Below are positions 29,366 to 38,203 of a DNA stretch of 64,000 bases, one piece after another. The stretch is from positions 367,231-431,230 of the forward strand of contig NZ_JAPDOE010000003.1 of NCBI RefSeq assembly GCF_026013365.1, written 5' to 3'. How positions within the stretch are numbered: the stretch's first letter is position 1; every line of letters begins with the position of its first letter. Made by a program: the position numbers and the translations under genes. Source of the stretch: Paenibacillus sp. LS1. Lineage in GTDB: Bacteria; Bacillota; Bacilli; Paenibacillales; Paenibacillaceae. Under the pieces are notes generated by a model. That model saw only the letters and a list, made by a program, of their open reading frames with translations. It was not told where the DNA came from and did not search any database.

Positions 29366-29959
29366 TTATTGAGAATCTGGAGGTCTTTTACCTCGTTTTA
29401 ACTCATTAATACTCAAACCAAAATCCATCTGCAAGTGAGGATAGTCCGGAAAGTTAGCCCAATCACCACCCCAAGTGAAACCCAGCTCTTTTGCAAGGTC
29501 CACGACTTCCATCCAGTCTGCCTTGCCATTACCGTTATCATCCCGTTCCATATCCCACACCACATCACCCTCAGGCGTCCTTAGTGCAAAATCAATAGCT
29601 AATCCATAGTTGTGATATGACTCACCGCCACGCGCATTAGTAACGATATTGCCCGAACTTGATCGTCCTTGGTTAAATAGTGCATCTTGCTCTTCGGAAC
29701 TTCGATAGCCGTGGGTTATAACAATCACTATTCCGCGTCTGGCTGCCTTTCGCACCAATAACTCTTCGTTCTCTGCTACTACAGGATGAAGACCGGTGAT
29801 CGGTATAGCTTCTTGAATTGTTGTTCCTGGCCACATGTTATCTATATCACCTTTTTGCTGTAACCAAACATATATAATGGAAAGTAAAAGAGTAGCTACA
29901 ATCCAGGTTCTCAGACTTTTCCTTTTTCTCTGTTTGCCTTTACGCTTTGATGTATTCAT
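29366..29959 (-). CDS. M15 family peptidoglycan peptidase (VanY/CwlK-like)
   Basis: A zinc metallopeptidase of the D-Ala-D-Ala carboxypeptidase/L-Ala-D-Glu endopeptidase superfamily, acting outside the membrane on wall peptides. The 197 residues have a basic N-terminus, one TM anchor (about 17-33) and the M15 domain. Motifs are GYRSSEEQDALFNQGR, SYHNYGLAIDFA (SxHxxGxAxD, zinc ligands His and Asp) and the final PHLQMDFG (third ligand). The DxNGNGKADW insertion resembles CwlK (M15C). Start at ATG 29959, with AGGAG at 5 nt; the upstream GTG lies next to the Shine-Dalgarno sequence. It sits alone before the rpsF operon. Confidence 0.9.
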   Translation of the reverse strand: MNTSKRKGKQRKRKSLRTWIVATLLLSIIYVWLQQKGDIDNMWPGTTIQEAIPITGLHPVVAENEELLVRKAARRGIVIVITHGYRSSEEQDALFNQGRSSSGNIVTNARGGESYHNYGLAIDFALRTPEGDVVWDMERDDNGNGKADWMEVVDLAKELGFTWGGDWANFPDYPHLQMDFGLSINELKRGKRPPDSQ

Positions 29960-30130
29960 ATCCACTCCTGGTGTTTATTCTGAAATAAACAGCTCTTCCT
30001 GCTGCTTGAACCCTTTTCAGTAGATAGACTAGACTCTATTATAATTCATTTGAGCCATGAATGCTTCTATCACCACAGTATTGGATTCTTCCATTTGTTA
30101 GAGTGGATCTGTTATTTCAATTTATACATA

Positions 30131-30164
30131 CAAAAAAGCAGCCGGCTATAAGCCGACTGCTTCG
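30131..30164 (-). terminator. terminator of the rpsF-ssb-rpsR operon
   Basis: Stem GCAG-C-CGGCT / AGCCG-A-CTGC followed by T6 on the minus strand, 20 bp after the rpsR stop. Confidence 0.85.
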
Positions 30165-30183
30165 TATGCAAGCTGAGTAAAAA

Positions 30184-30456
30184 CTACTCAGTTGTGTATG
30201 GCAATAATGCGATTTGACGGGAGCGTTTGATTGCAATCGTCAGCATGCGTTGATATTTAGCGCTAGTACCTGTTACACGGCGTGGCAAAATTTTTCCACG
30301 TTCGCTGATAAATTTACGAAGCAAGTCCGTATCTTTATAATCGATGTGAGTAATTTTGTTAGCTGTGAAGAAGCACACTTTACGACGTTTATTACGGCCG
30401 CCACGACGTGCCGGTCTTTTATCGTTGTCTCCGCCTTCTCTTTGCTTGAAGCCCAT
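30184..30456 (-). CDS. rpsR: 30S ribosomal protein S18
   Basis: A 90-residue small-subunit protein that pairs with S6 on the central domain of 16S rRNA. The N-terminal tail is rich in Arg and Lys. The conserved core includes [17 protein letters not shown] and [15 protein letters not shown]. The single Cys in KVCFF could be one ligand of a zinc-type S18, but the other cysteines are absent, so this is the zinc-free form. Last gene of the operon. Confidence 0.98.
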   Translation of the reverse strand: MGFKQREGGDNDKRPARRGGRNKRRKVCFFTANKITHIDYKDTDLLRKFISERGKILPRRVTGTSAKYQRMLTIAIKRSRQIALLPYTTE

Positions 30457-30514
30457 GCTTTTCAGTCCTTTCCTATCATGTAACCCATATCTCCTAAGAG
30501 AGTATCAGCTCATG

Positions 30515-31000
30515 TTAAAATGGCAAATCATCATCCGATATATCAATCGGTTTTCCGTCATCGGAAAAAGGATCCTGATTGTTGCTACGCGAATTATTGT
30601 TATTGTTCGCGCGTCCGCCGCCTCCATAAGAAGGCTCTTCACGCATTGGTTGCCCACCGCCACCACCGCTATTATCACGGTTAGCTGACTCCAAGAAACG
30701 GACATTATCGGCAATGACTTCGGTCACGTATACACGTTTTCCTTCGTTATTCTCGTAGTTCCGTACTTGAATGCGTCCTTCGACTGCAGCCAGGCGTCCT
30801 TTGCGCAAGTAGTTCGCACAGGTCTCGGCAAGCTGTCTCCAGGTTACGACCGGAATGAAATCGGCTTCCTTTTCTCCCCCTTGGCTTGTAAACGGTCTGT
30901 CCACTGCCAAAGTAAATTGCGTAACTGCTACTCCTGCTGGAGTGTAACGCAACTCAGGATCCCGGGTTAACCGGCCGATCAGAATGACACGGTTCAACAA
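30515..31000 (-). CDS. ssb: single-stranded DNA-binding protein
   Basis: The essential SSB, 161 residues. The OB fold covers about 1-105 ([21 protein letters not shown]), then a Gly/Asn-rich disordered linker and the acidic protein-interaction tip ending DDDLPF, which recruits repair and replication partners. It lies between rpsF and rpsR as in most Firmicutes. Confidence 0.98.
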   Translation of the reverse strand: MLNRVILIGRLTRDPELRYTPAGVAVTQFTLAVDRPFTSQGGEKEADFIPVVTWRQLAETCANYLRKGRLAAVEGRIQVRNYENNEGKRVYVTEVIADNVRFLESANRDNSGGGGGQPMREEPSYGGGGRANNNNNSRSNNQDPFSDDGKPIDISDDDLPF

Positions 31001-31048
31001 TGTAATCCCCTCCTTCAGAGCGTATTGGTGCGTTAATCACGAGTAGTC

Positions 31049-31342
31049 TTAAGCAGACTTAACGTCGTTGGTAATGAGATAACGAATTACTTCGTCAGAA
31101 ATCTTCATGAGACGCTCAAGTTCAGTTACAACTGCTGGTTCAGCAGTGAAATGTACCAGAACATAAAAACCATCACGGAATTTCTTGATCTCATACGCAA
31201 GACGGCGTTTACCCATAACGTCGTGAGCTGTAACTTCACCACCGCCGTTGGAGATGATGCCTTGGAATTTATCGACTGTAGCTTGAACAACTTCTTGCTC
31301 AATGTCAGGACGAATAATGTACATCACTTCATATTTGCGCAT
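31049..31342 (-). CDS. rpsF: 30S ribosomal protein S6
   Basis: The 97-residue partner of S18. The family start MRKYEVMYIIRPD is at ATG 31342, preceded by a near-perfect AAGGAGGTGA at 5 nt. The open frame extends 20 codons upstream, but that part overlaps the leader and is not conserved-looking. Contains the segment GKRRLAYEIKKFRDGFYVL. First gene of the operon. Confidence 0.98.
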   Translation of the reverse strand: MRKYEVMYIIRPDIEQEVVQATVDKFQGIISNGGGEVTAHDVMGKRRLAYEIKKFRDGFYVLVHFTAEPAVVTELERLMKISDEVIRYLITNDVKSA

Positions 31343-31418
31343 AATTTTCACCTCCTTATGGACTCTGGCCCTCAATCTAGGTTGAGAGCAAGGAACGAGC
31401 ACAAACTCGAACTATATT

Positions 31419-31447
31419 AATATAACAAATACCGAGTCAAAGTGCAA
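31419..31447 (-). promoter_or_regulatory. rpsF operon promoter
   Basis: Minus strand: -35 TTGCAC (31442-31447), 17 bp, -10 TATATT (31419-31424). The roughly 70-nt leader contains a short hairpin (CTCAA/TTGAG near 31368-31385), which might be part of an S6:S18 autoregulatory site; that is speculative. Confidence 0.6.
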
Positions 31448-31544
31448 GCAAACGTTCCCTGTACATATTGGCACATGATCAACCGGGCTATGGAGCACAC
31501 TACAGATGCAACAATGTAACATATTCTGCAAAGGAGGTTTTATC

Positions 31545-31739
31545 ATGGGTGAAAAAACTGAGTTTGAACCAGGAGACAAAGCACCAAACGATGGAGAGTA
31601 CACGGAAGTCGGGGAAAAAAGCTTTGTCTCGGAAATTCAGAACCCGAAGCGGGTAACGCTGCAAAAAGGTGAAGCTTTTCCCGAAACAAGCAATCATAAT
31701 CGCAAGTGGAAGAAGCTGACCAAAGCCCGCGTCCACTAG
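31545..31739 (+). CDS. YjzC-like small protein
   Basis: A 64-residue soluble protein of unknown function. The segment FEPGDKAPNDGEYTEVGE and the C-terminal FPETSNHNRKW resemble the small YjzC family of Bacillus. ATG 31545 has AAAGGAGG at 8 nt; the 13 extra codons in the open frame are non-coding leader. It is one of few plus-strand genes left of the origin. A strong terminator 260 bp further on could end its transcript. Confidence 0.75.
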   Translation: MGEKTEFEPGDKAPNDGEYTEVGEKSFVSEIQNPKRVTLQKGEAFPETSNHNRKWKKLTKARVH

Positions 31740-32001
31740 TCGCAATACCTTTTTTTATGATCCATGTATATAAAACGGAATAAAGCACATAATACAATCA
31801 GGCGGTGCACGAGAGAGGTGTGGTTCCGTTGGACAACGAAGCCGATCATTCGCTGTTGGAGATTTATCACGTAATTTAAGAAGCAAGTGGTTATGTGTTG
31901 TAAGGCCCTTCGTCTGAAGCACGCATATTGCTACGTGCAGTATACCAAGTTTCTGATTTTTACGACCGATTGTTTCCTAACAAACAAATGCACCGCCGGA
32001 T

Positions 32002-32029
32002 AAAGAGCCCTTCGGGGCTCTTTGTTTTT
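32002..32029 (+). terminator. strong intrinsic terminator with UUCG loop
   Basis: Perfect 9-bp stem AAAGAGCCC / GGGCTCTTT closed by a stable TTCG tetraloop, followed by GTTTTT on the plus strand. The 260 bp between the yjzC-like stop and this hairpin (31740-32001) hold no intact ORF but a stop-interrupted frame described under findings. Confidence 0.85.
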
Positions 32030-32184
32030 CGTTTAAGTATTAATGATCCAGCTAATAAGTATCAAATACATGTTCATTTCGTATTCAATATAAGGTTAAA
32101 CAAAAGAAGACTTCCCTAATGGGAAGCCTTCTTCATCGATCTTTTTATTAAACTCAATGTGTATTGAGTAAATTGTAAATGAAG

Positions 32185-32275
32185 TGGCGGAAAGGGTGGG
32201 ATTCGAACCCACGCACGCTGTGACACGCCTAACTGATTTCGAGTCAGCCCCCTTGGGCCTCTTGGGTACCTTTCC
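32185..32275 (-). tRNA. tRNA-Ser (anticodon CGA)
   Basis: A 91-nt class II tRNA read on the minus strand. The acceptor stem GGAAAGG pairs with CCTTTCC, the discriminator is G and the encoded end is CCA. The anticodon loop is CTCGAAA within the stem GCTGA/TCAGT, giving CGA for UCG. A long variable arm follows, and the T-arm has GTGGG-TTCGAAT-CCCAC. It is a single tRNA, not in a cluster. Confidence 0.95.
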
Positions 32276-32378
32276 GCAGCAATATTGATTATAGCATGAT
32301 CATTTACAGAACGCAACACCCATACGGAGCCTGCATGTAAACGTTATTTTGAGTACCGCATTCCGAATCATTCCAAGG

Positions 32379-32606
32379 TCAGGTTTCAGTGGAATCTTCC
32401 GCTGAGCGCAATACCTTCTTCATGTTTTTCTCAAATTTTGCTCTTGGAATCAACACGCTGTGTTTGCATCCGACACACTTGATCCGAATATCCATACCCA
32501 TTCGAATGATCTCCATCTCATTACTGCCACAGGGATGCTGCTTCTTCATCTGCACGATATCCCCAAGCTGAAAACTTTTACGCTCCACCTGTGCCATCCC
32601 CCTCAT
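32379..32606 (-). CDS. DUF951 family small protein (YyzM-like)
   Basis: A 75-residue basic cytosolic protein. The DUF951 core is FQLGDIVQMKKQHPCGSNEMEIIRMG followed by IRIKCVGCKHSVLIPR; the three Cys (CG and CxxC) may bind zinc. Function unknown. It overlaps the 3' end of mscS by 29 nt and is probably cotranscribed with it. ATG 32606 has GGAG at 4 nt; the second ATG (32597) directly follows GAGGGGG. The pairing with an MscS gene next to the rpsF operon and parAB is conserved in Bacillales. Confidence 0.88.
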   Translation of the reverse strand: MRGMAQVERKSFQLGDIVQMKKQHPCGSNEMEIIRMGMDIRIKCVGCKHSVLIPRAKFEKNMKKVLRSAEDSTET

Positions 32607-33513
32607 CTTTCTCCAGAGCTACTGCCTGTTCCAGTGCTGCTTGATTACTCATCTCATGATACTCCAGCGTTTTTTTCACATCGCCCTGAATCTGACGTTC
32701 CACAGAAGCACGAGAGTTAGGCATACATTCAGCTACAATTCGCACCACATACTCTGACGTAGACATTGACTGTATACCAAGCACATCTGGCACCTTCACA
32801 ATATTCAGATCACGCTCTTCAATCCCAACCAAAGACTTCTTCACCAGGTGAACAGACTCATCAAGACTCAAATCCGCCTTCATCGGAATATCCACTACAG
32901 CTAGCGAATTCGACATGGAGTAGTTCGTTACACTTGCAATCGCCCCGTTCGGAATAATGTGCACCTCACCTTGCCAGCTAACCAGTTTGGTTGTTCTAAG
33001 TCCGATCACCTCAACGGTTCCCTTGTAGGTTCCCGTCTGAATAACATCCCCCACAGCGAATTGATCCTCCAATATAATGAAGAAACCCGTAATAACATCC
33101 TTGACCAAACCCTGTGCACCGAAACCAATGGCAAGCCCGAGCACACCGGCACTCGCCAGTAGCGGCCCAACTTGGATATTGATCTCAGATAACAGTAGCA
33201 GAATCATAATAAAATTACATGTTATGGAGGTCGCATTTTTCAACAGTTCCCCTACGGTTACGAATCTGCGCGGATTCACGCGAATCTTGCCTTCCTGCTT
33301 GCGTTCCATGGAACGATCTATAATTCGATAGACCACCTTAATGACAATACGGGTGATGATAAATATAATGATGATCCGGATTGAGCTGAACATGATGTTA
33401 AGCCACATATCAGGATCTGCAATTTTGTTCCAGACTTTATCCGTCCAAAGAAGGGCTTCATTCACAGCACCAGCAGCGCCATCTTCCCCTTGAACAAACT
33501 GAAATGGCAACAT
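32578..33513 (-). CDS. MscS-family mechanosensitive channel
   Basis: A 311-residue small-conductance mechanosensitive channel of the YnaI/MscS type, releasing solutes on osmotic downshock. Three TM helices lie in the first 150 residues; the pore-lining TM3 and the following segment read GVLGLAIGFGAQGLVKDVITGFFIILEDQFAVGD, the family signature. The beta domain and C-terminal alpha/beta domain follow. Related to B. subtilis YyaE/YkuT-type channels. It precedes DUF951. Confidence 0.92.
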   Translation of the reverse strand: MLPFQFVQGEDGAAGAVNEALLWTDKVWNKIADPDMWLNIMFSSIRIIIIFIITRIVIKVVYRIIDRSMERKQEGKIRVNPRRFVTVGELLKNATSITCNFIMILLLLSEINIQVGPLLASAGVLGLAIGFGAQGLVKDVITGFFIILEDQFAVGDVIQTGTYKGTVEVIGLRTTKLVSWQGEVHIIPNGAIASVTNYSMSNSLAVVDIPMKADLSLDESVHLVKKSLVGIEERDLNIVKVPDVLGIQSMSTSEYVVRIVAECMPNSRASVERQIQGDVKKTLEYHEMSNQAALEQAVALEKDEGDGTGGA

Positions 33514-33527
33514 CCTTCATCCCTCCT

Positions 33528-33791
33528 CTACAACGGTATGTTATCATAGCTATCTTCTGTTTTGAAATAGAGGCCTCGGATCTCTACAAACTCGTTACGA
33601 ATGATCTTTTGCACTCGCTCCAGATCCTCTTTTGGAAACTGGATACAAAGCGCACAGCCTGCTGTAATTTCTTTTGGCGTAGGGAATAAATCAATCTCTA
33701 TCTCGGCAAACTCCAGCAGCATTTCAGCACGCAGTGCCTGCTGGGTTGAATCAAATGCAATCAGCATCCAATCGTTAATCCATTCGTCCAT
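33528..33791 (-). CDS. DUF3343 family protein (putative Se/S carrier-like)
   Basis: An 87-residue protein. The family is annotated as a putative selenium/sulfur carrier because it often occurs with a class-V aminotransferase and YedF. The C46xxC49 pair in TAGCALCIQF corresponds to the conserved Cys/Gly region. ATG 33791 (MDEWIND) has AAGGAG at 6 nt; the nine-codon extension has none. It lies just before mscS on the same strand. A cysteine-desulfurase-like gene is 1.3 kb away. Confidence 0.8.
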   Translation of the reverse strand: MDEWINDWMLIAFDSTQQALRAEMLLEFAEIEIDLFPTPKEITAGCALCIQFPKEDLERVQKIIRNEFVEIRGLYFKTEDSYDNIPL

Positions 33792-33846
33792 GTTCGGCTC
33801 CTTTCGCCATACGTCCAACCCCAGAGAAAAAGCTTGTCCTCTTGAA

Positions 33847-33874
33847 GTATAAAACGCTCTACCTTTCCATATAC
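33847..33874 (+). promoter_or_regulatory. candidate sporulation (sigma-F/G type) promoter of yyaC
   Basis: GTATA (33847-33851), a 16-bp spacer and CATATAC (33868-33874) resemble forespore sigma-F/sigma-G promoters, 35 bp before yyaC. In B. subtilis yyaC is forespore-expressed. The match is suggestive only. Confidence 0.4.
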
Positions 33875-33908
33875 TGTTACTACTATTCCAAGGGAAAGGA
33901 TAGATCCT

Positions 33909-34514
33909 ATGAATCCTACTTCGCGTTCCTTTTCATCACAAGATATGACCAGTTTGAAAATCCCCCATACCGATCCAGGCATTCACTCAGCCATTACCCA
34001 TCGTTTAATGTTCCATCTCTATAAGGCCCATTCTCTGCAAAATGTAGTAATCGTCTGCATCGGCACAGATCGCTCAACAGGCGACTGTCTTGGTCCTCTG
34101 GTCGGATCATCCCTTTCCAAGTGGGACAGCCCTTTGTTTCATCTGTATGGTACCTTGGATGAACCAGTCCATGCGATGAACCTTCAGGATACGCTCCACA
34201 ACATACAGAAAACACACCACAACCCTTATGTGATTGGCATTGACGCCTGTCTTGGGCAGTCATCCAGTGTAGGTTGCATTCAAGTCGTGAATGGTCCACT
34301 CAAACCAGGTGCGGGGGTAAATAAAGAATTACCGCCGGTCGGCGATATCCATCTGACAGGTATCGTTAACGTCGGCGGCTTTATGGAATACTTTGTTCTA
34401 CAGAACACGCGGCTCAGTCTCGTTATGCGCATGTCCGAGATTATATCCAGCAGTCTATACTCGGCCATCCGGGAATGGCATACACGTTCTACTCTGCTTG
34501 CTGTGCCAGAGTAA
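33909..34514 (+). CDS. yyaC: spore protease YyaC
   Basis: A 201-residue member of the YyaC family, related to the germination protease GPR fold and made during sporulation. Motifs are VVIVCIGTDRSTGDCLGPLVG, YGTLDEPVHAMNL and VIGIDACLG, then VGDIHLTGIVNVGGFMEYFVLQNTRL. Length is typical. AAAGGA lies 8 nt before the ATG. It points against its neighbours, and its last 26 bp overlap the convergent DUF4446 gene. It occurs next to parAB as in B. subtilis. Confidence 0.93.
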   Translation: MNPTSRSFSSQDMTSLKIPHTDPGIHSAITHRLMFHLYKAHSLQNVVIVCIGTDRSTGDCLGPLVGSSLSKWDSPLFHLYGTLDEPVHAMNLQDTLHNIQKTHHNPYVIGIDACLGQSSSVGCIQVVNGPLKPGAGVNKELPPVGDIHLTGIVNVGGFMEYFVLQNTRLSLVMRMSEIISSSLYSAIREWHTRSTLLAVPE

Positions 34515-34989
34515 TAGCTTCCTTTTCCTCTGGGGACAGAGTGTACGCGGACTCTCCCCCTTTAAGAGGTTTTGCATATACATAAGAACCGTCGCGGTTA
34601 TATATCCCCGTAAGAATCATGCCATCCTGGCTATCATTAATCATGGCCATCGAGAAGCTTAGATCACTGCCATTCTCCCCATAAGCATTGTATCTTTTTA
34701 CGCCAACTTTACCTTGAATACGGGTCAGCTTTTGCATGACAACTTTTAGCTGATTCGTTTGCAGTTTGTGTTCATCCTCAATGCTGTCCATCTGAATTTT
34801 CAGATTAATCAGCAAAGATTCCAGGTCCTCTACTCCACTGCCAGCCATCATGGCTTCATATTTACGTTTAAACTTTCGTAACTTTGCCCCTTGAGCAATA
34901 CTCACAATCAGCAAGATCACCGTAAGTAATGCCATTCCGCCAATAATCCATAACAGCTGTTCCAGAATCAGCTCGTTTAATTCAGCCAT
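34489..34989 (-). CDS. DUF4446 family membrane protein
   Basis: A 166-residue protein of unknown function. One N-terminal TM helix (about 10-32) is followed by a coiled-coil-like stretch (about 35-95) and a small C-terminal domain with GSDLSFSMAMINDSQDGMILTGIYNRDGSYVYAKP, the family core. DUF4446 genes lie beside parB/yyaC in many Bacillales. The 3' end overlaps yyaC tail-to-tail by 26 bp, leaving no room for an intergenic terminator. Confidence 0.88.
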   Translation of the reverse strand: MAELNELILEQLLWIIGGMALLTVILLIVSIAQGAKLRKFKRKYEAMMAGSGVEDLESLLINLKIQMDSIEDEHKLQTNQLKVVMQKLTRIQGKVGVKRYNAYGENGSDLSFSMAMINDSQDGMILTGIYNRDGSYVYAKPLKGGESAYTLSPEEKEAITLAQQAE

Positions 34990-35133
34990 GTAAGTGCAAC
35001 TACCCCTCTATATTTTTGATCAGATTAACGTCTGTCTGTAATATTATCATTCATTATAAATCAACCCGATATGCATAAGATTAATCATGCGCTCTATGCC
35101 AAAAGAGTTCACCAATTCAATTCTAGTCTAGTC

Positions 35134-36288
35134 TTAGTCTGCCCCTGTCAACTCCAACACTGCCTTAACGAGTGCATCCACATCATCTCTAACTGAATTG
35201 TATCCCACACTGGCCCTTACCGCTCCAGTAGCGGTTGTACCCGCAGATTCATGTGCAAGCGGTGTGCAATGAAAACCGGAGCGAACCGCGATTCCATAAT
35301 TCCGATCTAATCGGAATGCGAGTTGTGCCGAATCATACCCTTCCACAGTAAAGGATACTAATCCGGTACGTGGCTGTCCAATCTCTGGACCAAGCATTCG
35401 AATGCCTTTAACGGATGACAACCCATCCATTATATGTTGAGTCAGTTCCCACTCATGTTGGTAGATGAACGCTGGTGTCATCTCAAGTACATGCTTCACA
35501 CCCGCATTCAACCCTGCGATCCCGACTGTATTCGGCGTCCCCGCTTCATATCGATCAGGACGTACTTTCGGCTGCTCGAGAGCTTCTGACTGACTTCCTG
35601 TTCCTCCATGAAGTAAAGGCTCTATATCGAGCTCAGGAGCAATGTACAAGCCCCCTGTACCCTGAGGACCAAGCAGTCCCTTATGCCCTGGAAAAGCCAA
35701 CATATCAATGCCCAATTGTTGTACATTCACAGGCATAACCCCAGCACTCTGAGCTGCATCTACCAATAAGATCGCCCGATGTTTACGACACAGAAGCGAA
35801 ATTTCTCCAATAGGAAGAATACTGCCAAGCAGATTCGAACTATGTGTACATACCACCAATCTGGTATTGGAACGAAACATACGTTCCATTTGCATCAGAT
35901 CAATGGCTCCCGCAGCATTAACAGGTACATAATCAATCTCAACATTTCGGAGTCTGCGCATATACTCTAGTGGTCGTCTGACTGAATTATGTTCCGCCAT
36001 GGTGGCAATCACATGGTCGCCCTCTCTGAGCGAGCCTTGAATAGCCAGATTCAGCGCTTCTGTCGTATTCGATCCGAAAGCAATATCATTGGCATTCTTG
36101 ATACCAAAAATATCGGATATAGATCTTCTGGCCTCGAACAGTACACGACTTGCCTGAACAGCCATCCGGTGACTGCCTCTGCCAGGATTGGCTCCTGCAA
36201 TCTCCAGTGCACTCAGCATCGCATCACCGACAGCAGGTGGTTTGGGCCAAGATGTTGCTGCATGATCCAGATAGATAACTCCCTCCAC
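35134..36288 (-). CDS. cysteine desulfurase-like class V aminotransferase
   Basis: A PLP enzyme of 384 residues expected to release sulfur (or selenium) from cysteine or selenocysteine. Seen are YLDHAATSWPKP at the N-terminus, the PLP Lys in FPGHKGLLGPQGTGG (about 206) and the catalytic Cys in RSGFHCTPLAHE (about 345). The sequence matches the TIGR01977-type subfamily better than IscS or SufS. GTG start with AGGTGG at 7 nt. Between DUF4446 and parB; forms its own unit. Its subfamily is often linked with DUF3343 proteins, one of which is nearby. Confidence 0.9.
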   Translation of the reverse strand: MEGVIYLDHAATSWPKPPAVGDAMLSALEIAGANPGRGSHRMAVQASRVLFEARRSISDIFGIKNANDIAFGSNTTEALNLAIQGSLREGDHVIATMAEHNSVRRPLEYMRRLRNVEIDYVPVNAAGAIDLMQMERMFRSNTRLVVCTHSSNLLGSILPIGEISLLCRKHRAILLVDAAQSAGVMPVNVQQLGIDMLAFPGHKGLLGPQGTGGLYIAPELDIEPLLHGGTGSQSEALEQPKVRPDRYEAGTPNTVGIAGLNAGVKHVLEMTPAFIYQHEWELTQHIMDGLSSVKGIRMLGPEIGQPRTGLVSFTVEGYDSAQLAFRLDRNYGIAVRSGFHCTPLAHESAGTTATGAVRASVGYNSVRDDVDALVKAVLELTGAD

Positions 36289-36350
36289 CTCACAACCACC
36301 TCTGTCCCATTAATTAATTATTCGCCTGCACATATTGCACATATAACCCT

Positions 36351-36402
36351 ACAAACAAAGAATGACATATCGTATCTCCATGGTACAGAGGCGATATGTC
36401 AT
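36351..36402 (-). terminator. terminator-like hairpin after parB
   Basis: Perfect 11-bp arms ATGACATATCG / CGATATGTCAT (36362-36372 and 36392-36402), followed on the minus strand by a T-rich but interrupted tail. It lies about 50 bp past the parB stop. Confidence 0.65.
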
Positions 36403-36449
36403 GACATGAGTAAGCCCCGCATGTTGTTAATGAATCATGAATCCGACTA

Positions 36450-37295
36450 TTATTGCAACAATTCCAATAGCCGTTCCAGATCCTGTTGGCTGTAGTAGTT
36501 GAGCTCAATTTTACCTTTATCTTTATTGTGCTTGATTTTCACTGTTGTTTTGAAACGTTCACGCAATGATTCTTCCAACGTATCAATGAATGGATCTTTC
36601 TTCTTCAACTTCGATTTGGCTTTGGCCTCACCTGTTTTGGAACGATCCAGTTGTTGAACAGCTTCCTCCAACTCACGTACACTCCATTGCTGATCAATGG
36701 TTTGTTTGGCAAGTTGCTTCACTATAACCTCGTCTTTAACACCCACGATGGCACGTGCATGTCCCATAGATAATGTTCCACGTGAAACATGATCTTTTAC
36801 TTCTTCGGGTAATGATAACAGACGCAAGAAGTTAGCAATGTGAGAACGTGATTTGCCAACTTTTACAGACAACTCTTCTTGGGTCAACGCGAATTGGTCC
36901 ATCAACCCCTGATAAGCAACTGCAACTTCCATGGCATTCAGATTCTCCCGTTGCAGATTCTCAATCAACGCAATCTCCATTACCTGCTGATCACTGAAGT
37001 TGCGAACTACAGCGGGTAAAGTGGCATTACCACAATATTGCGATGCTCTGAACCGACGTTCTCCGGCAATAATCTCATAACCTCGTAATACAGGACGAAC
37101 AATAATGGGTTGTATGACACCATGCTGACGAATGGACTCAGCCAGTTCATGTATTGCGCCCTCATCAAACACCTTACGTGGTTGATAGGGGTTAGCCCGC
37201 AGTTGACTAATCGGGATTTCTACGACTTTATCATCGTCATTAATTGAAAGCGAAGGAATGAGGGCATCAAGACCTTTTCCAAGCCGCTTACTCAT
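36450..37295 (-). CDS. parB: chromosome partitioning protein ParB (Spo0J)
   Basis: The CTP-dependent DNA clamp that loads at parS sites, spreads, and recruits SMC. The 281 residues have the N-terminal CTPase domain (GERRFRA at about 79-85), the central HTH (about 120-190, including LTQEELSVKVGKSRSHIANFLRLL) and a C-terminal dimerisation domain. Two N-terminal IPISQLRANPYQPRK-type segments are intact. It overlaps parA by 8 bp. A parS site lies inside the gene itself. Confidence 0.96.
   Translation of the reverse strand: MSKRLGKGLDALIPSLSINDDDKVVEIPISQLRANPYQPRKVFDEGAIHELAESIRQHGVIQPIIVRPVLRGYEIIAGERRFRASQYCGNATLPAVVRNFSDQQVMEIALIENLQRENLNAMEVAVAYQGLMDQFALTQEELSVKVGKSRSHIANFLRLLSLPEEVKDHVSRGTLSMGHARAIVGVKDEVIVKQLAKQTIDQQWSVRELEEAVQQLDRSKTGEAKAKSKLKKKDPFIDTLEESLRERFKTTVKIKHNKDKGKIELNYYSQQDLERLLELLQ
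36774..36789. promoter_or_regulatory. parS site inside parB
   Basis: TGTTCCACGTGAAACA matches the Bacillus parS consensus TGTTNCACGTGAAACA. B. subtilis also carries one within spo0J. Confidence 0.93.
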
Positions 37296-38049
37296 AAGAA
37301 ATCACTTCCTTTGCGAGCTCTAAATAAACTTCCGCCCCTCTTGACCGAGGGTCATACGTGATAATCGATTGACCATGAGATGGTGCTTCGCTAAGTCGTA
37401 CGTTGCGCGGAATAATCGTTTGATATACTTTTTGTTGAAAATACTTTTTCACTTCTTCAATAACCTGTATCCCCAGATTGGTCCGTGCATCAAACATCGT
37501 CAGCAATACCCCTTCAATCTGCAGGGATGTATTCAGATGTTTTTGTACCAGACGAACCGTATTAAGCAACTGGCTTAATCCTTCAAGTGCATAGTACTCA
37601 CACTGAATCGGAATGATCACCGAATCGGAAGCGGTTAACGAATTGATCGTCAACATACCAAGGGAAGGTGGGCAATCGATCAGTATGTAATCATAGTTTT
37701 TTTTCACCATGGCGAGTGATTTTTTCAGGCGAACTTCCCGTGATATCGTGGAAACCAATTCAATCTCGGCTCCGGCAAGTTGAATCGTTGCAGGTATGAT
37801 ATGAAGGCCTTCAATCTGAGTCTCCACAATTGCTTCTTGAGGAGGAACCTCATTAATAATGACATCATATATGCAATTAGCCACATCTGCTTTATTGATT
37901 CCTACTCCGCTGGTTGTATTCCCCTGAGGGTCAATATCGACAAGCAATACTCTTTTCCCGAGTGAAGCCAGTCCTGCACCCAAGTTAACAGATGTCGTCG
38001 TTTTCCCCACACCGCCCTTTTGATTTGCTACGGCCATAATCTTAGACAA
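37288..38049 (-). CDS. parA: ParA family ATPase (Soj)
   Basis: A Walker-type ATPase of 253 residues which, with ParB, drives origin segregation and modulates DnaA. The deviant Walker A KGGVGKTTTSVN is at 11-22; DIDPQGN and LIDCPPSLG complete the ATP site. It lies directly upstream of parB with an 8-bp overlap. It matches the short Soj class lacking an N-terminal HTH. Confidence 0.96.
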   Translation of the reverse strand: MSKIMAVANQKGGVGKTTTSVNLGAGLASLGKRVLLVDIDPQGNTTSGVGINKADVANCIYDVIINEVPPQEAIVETQIEGLHIIPATIQLAGAEIELVSTISREVRLKKSLAMVKKNYDYILIDCPPSLGMLTINSLTASDSVIIPIQCEYYALEGLSQLLNTVRLVQKHLNTSLQIEGVLLTMFDARTNLGIQVIEEVKKYFQQKVYQTIIPRNVRLSEAPSHGQSIITYDPRSRGAEVYLELAKEVISYE

Positions 38050-38203
38050 TTACTTCACCTCAAATAAAATAGGAGTCTTTTCTTGTAGGTTGTGAGATAT
38101 TGTTAACAAAAAGCAGGCGGCTATCGTCCACACAAACAACAACTACCGTTTCCTCAATATACCGTTCTTTGAAAATTTCAAGCCAGACTTGCTTTATAGA
38201 CAT

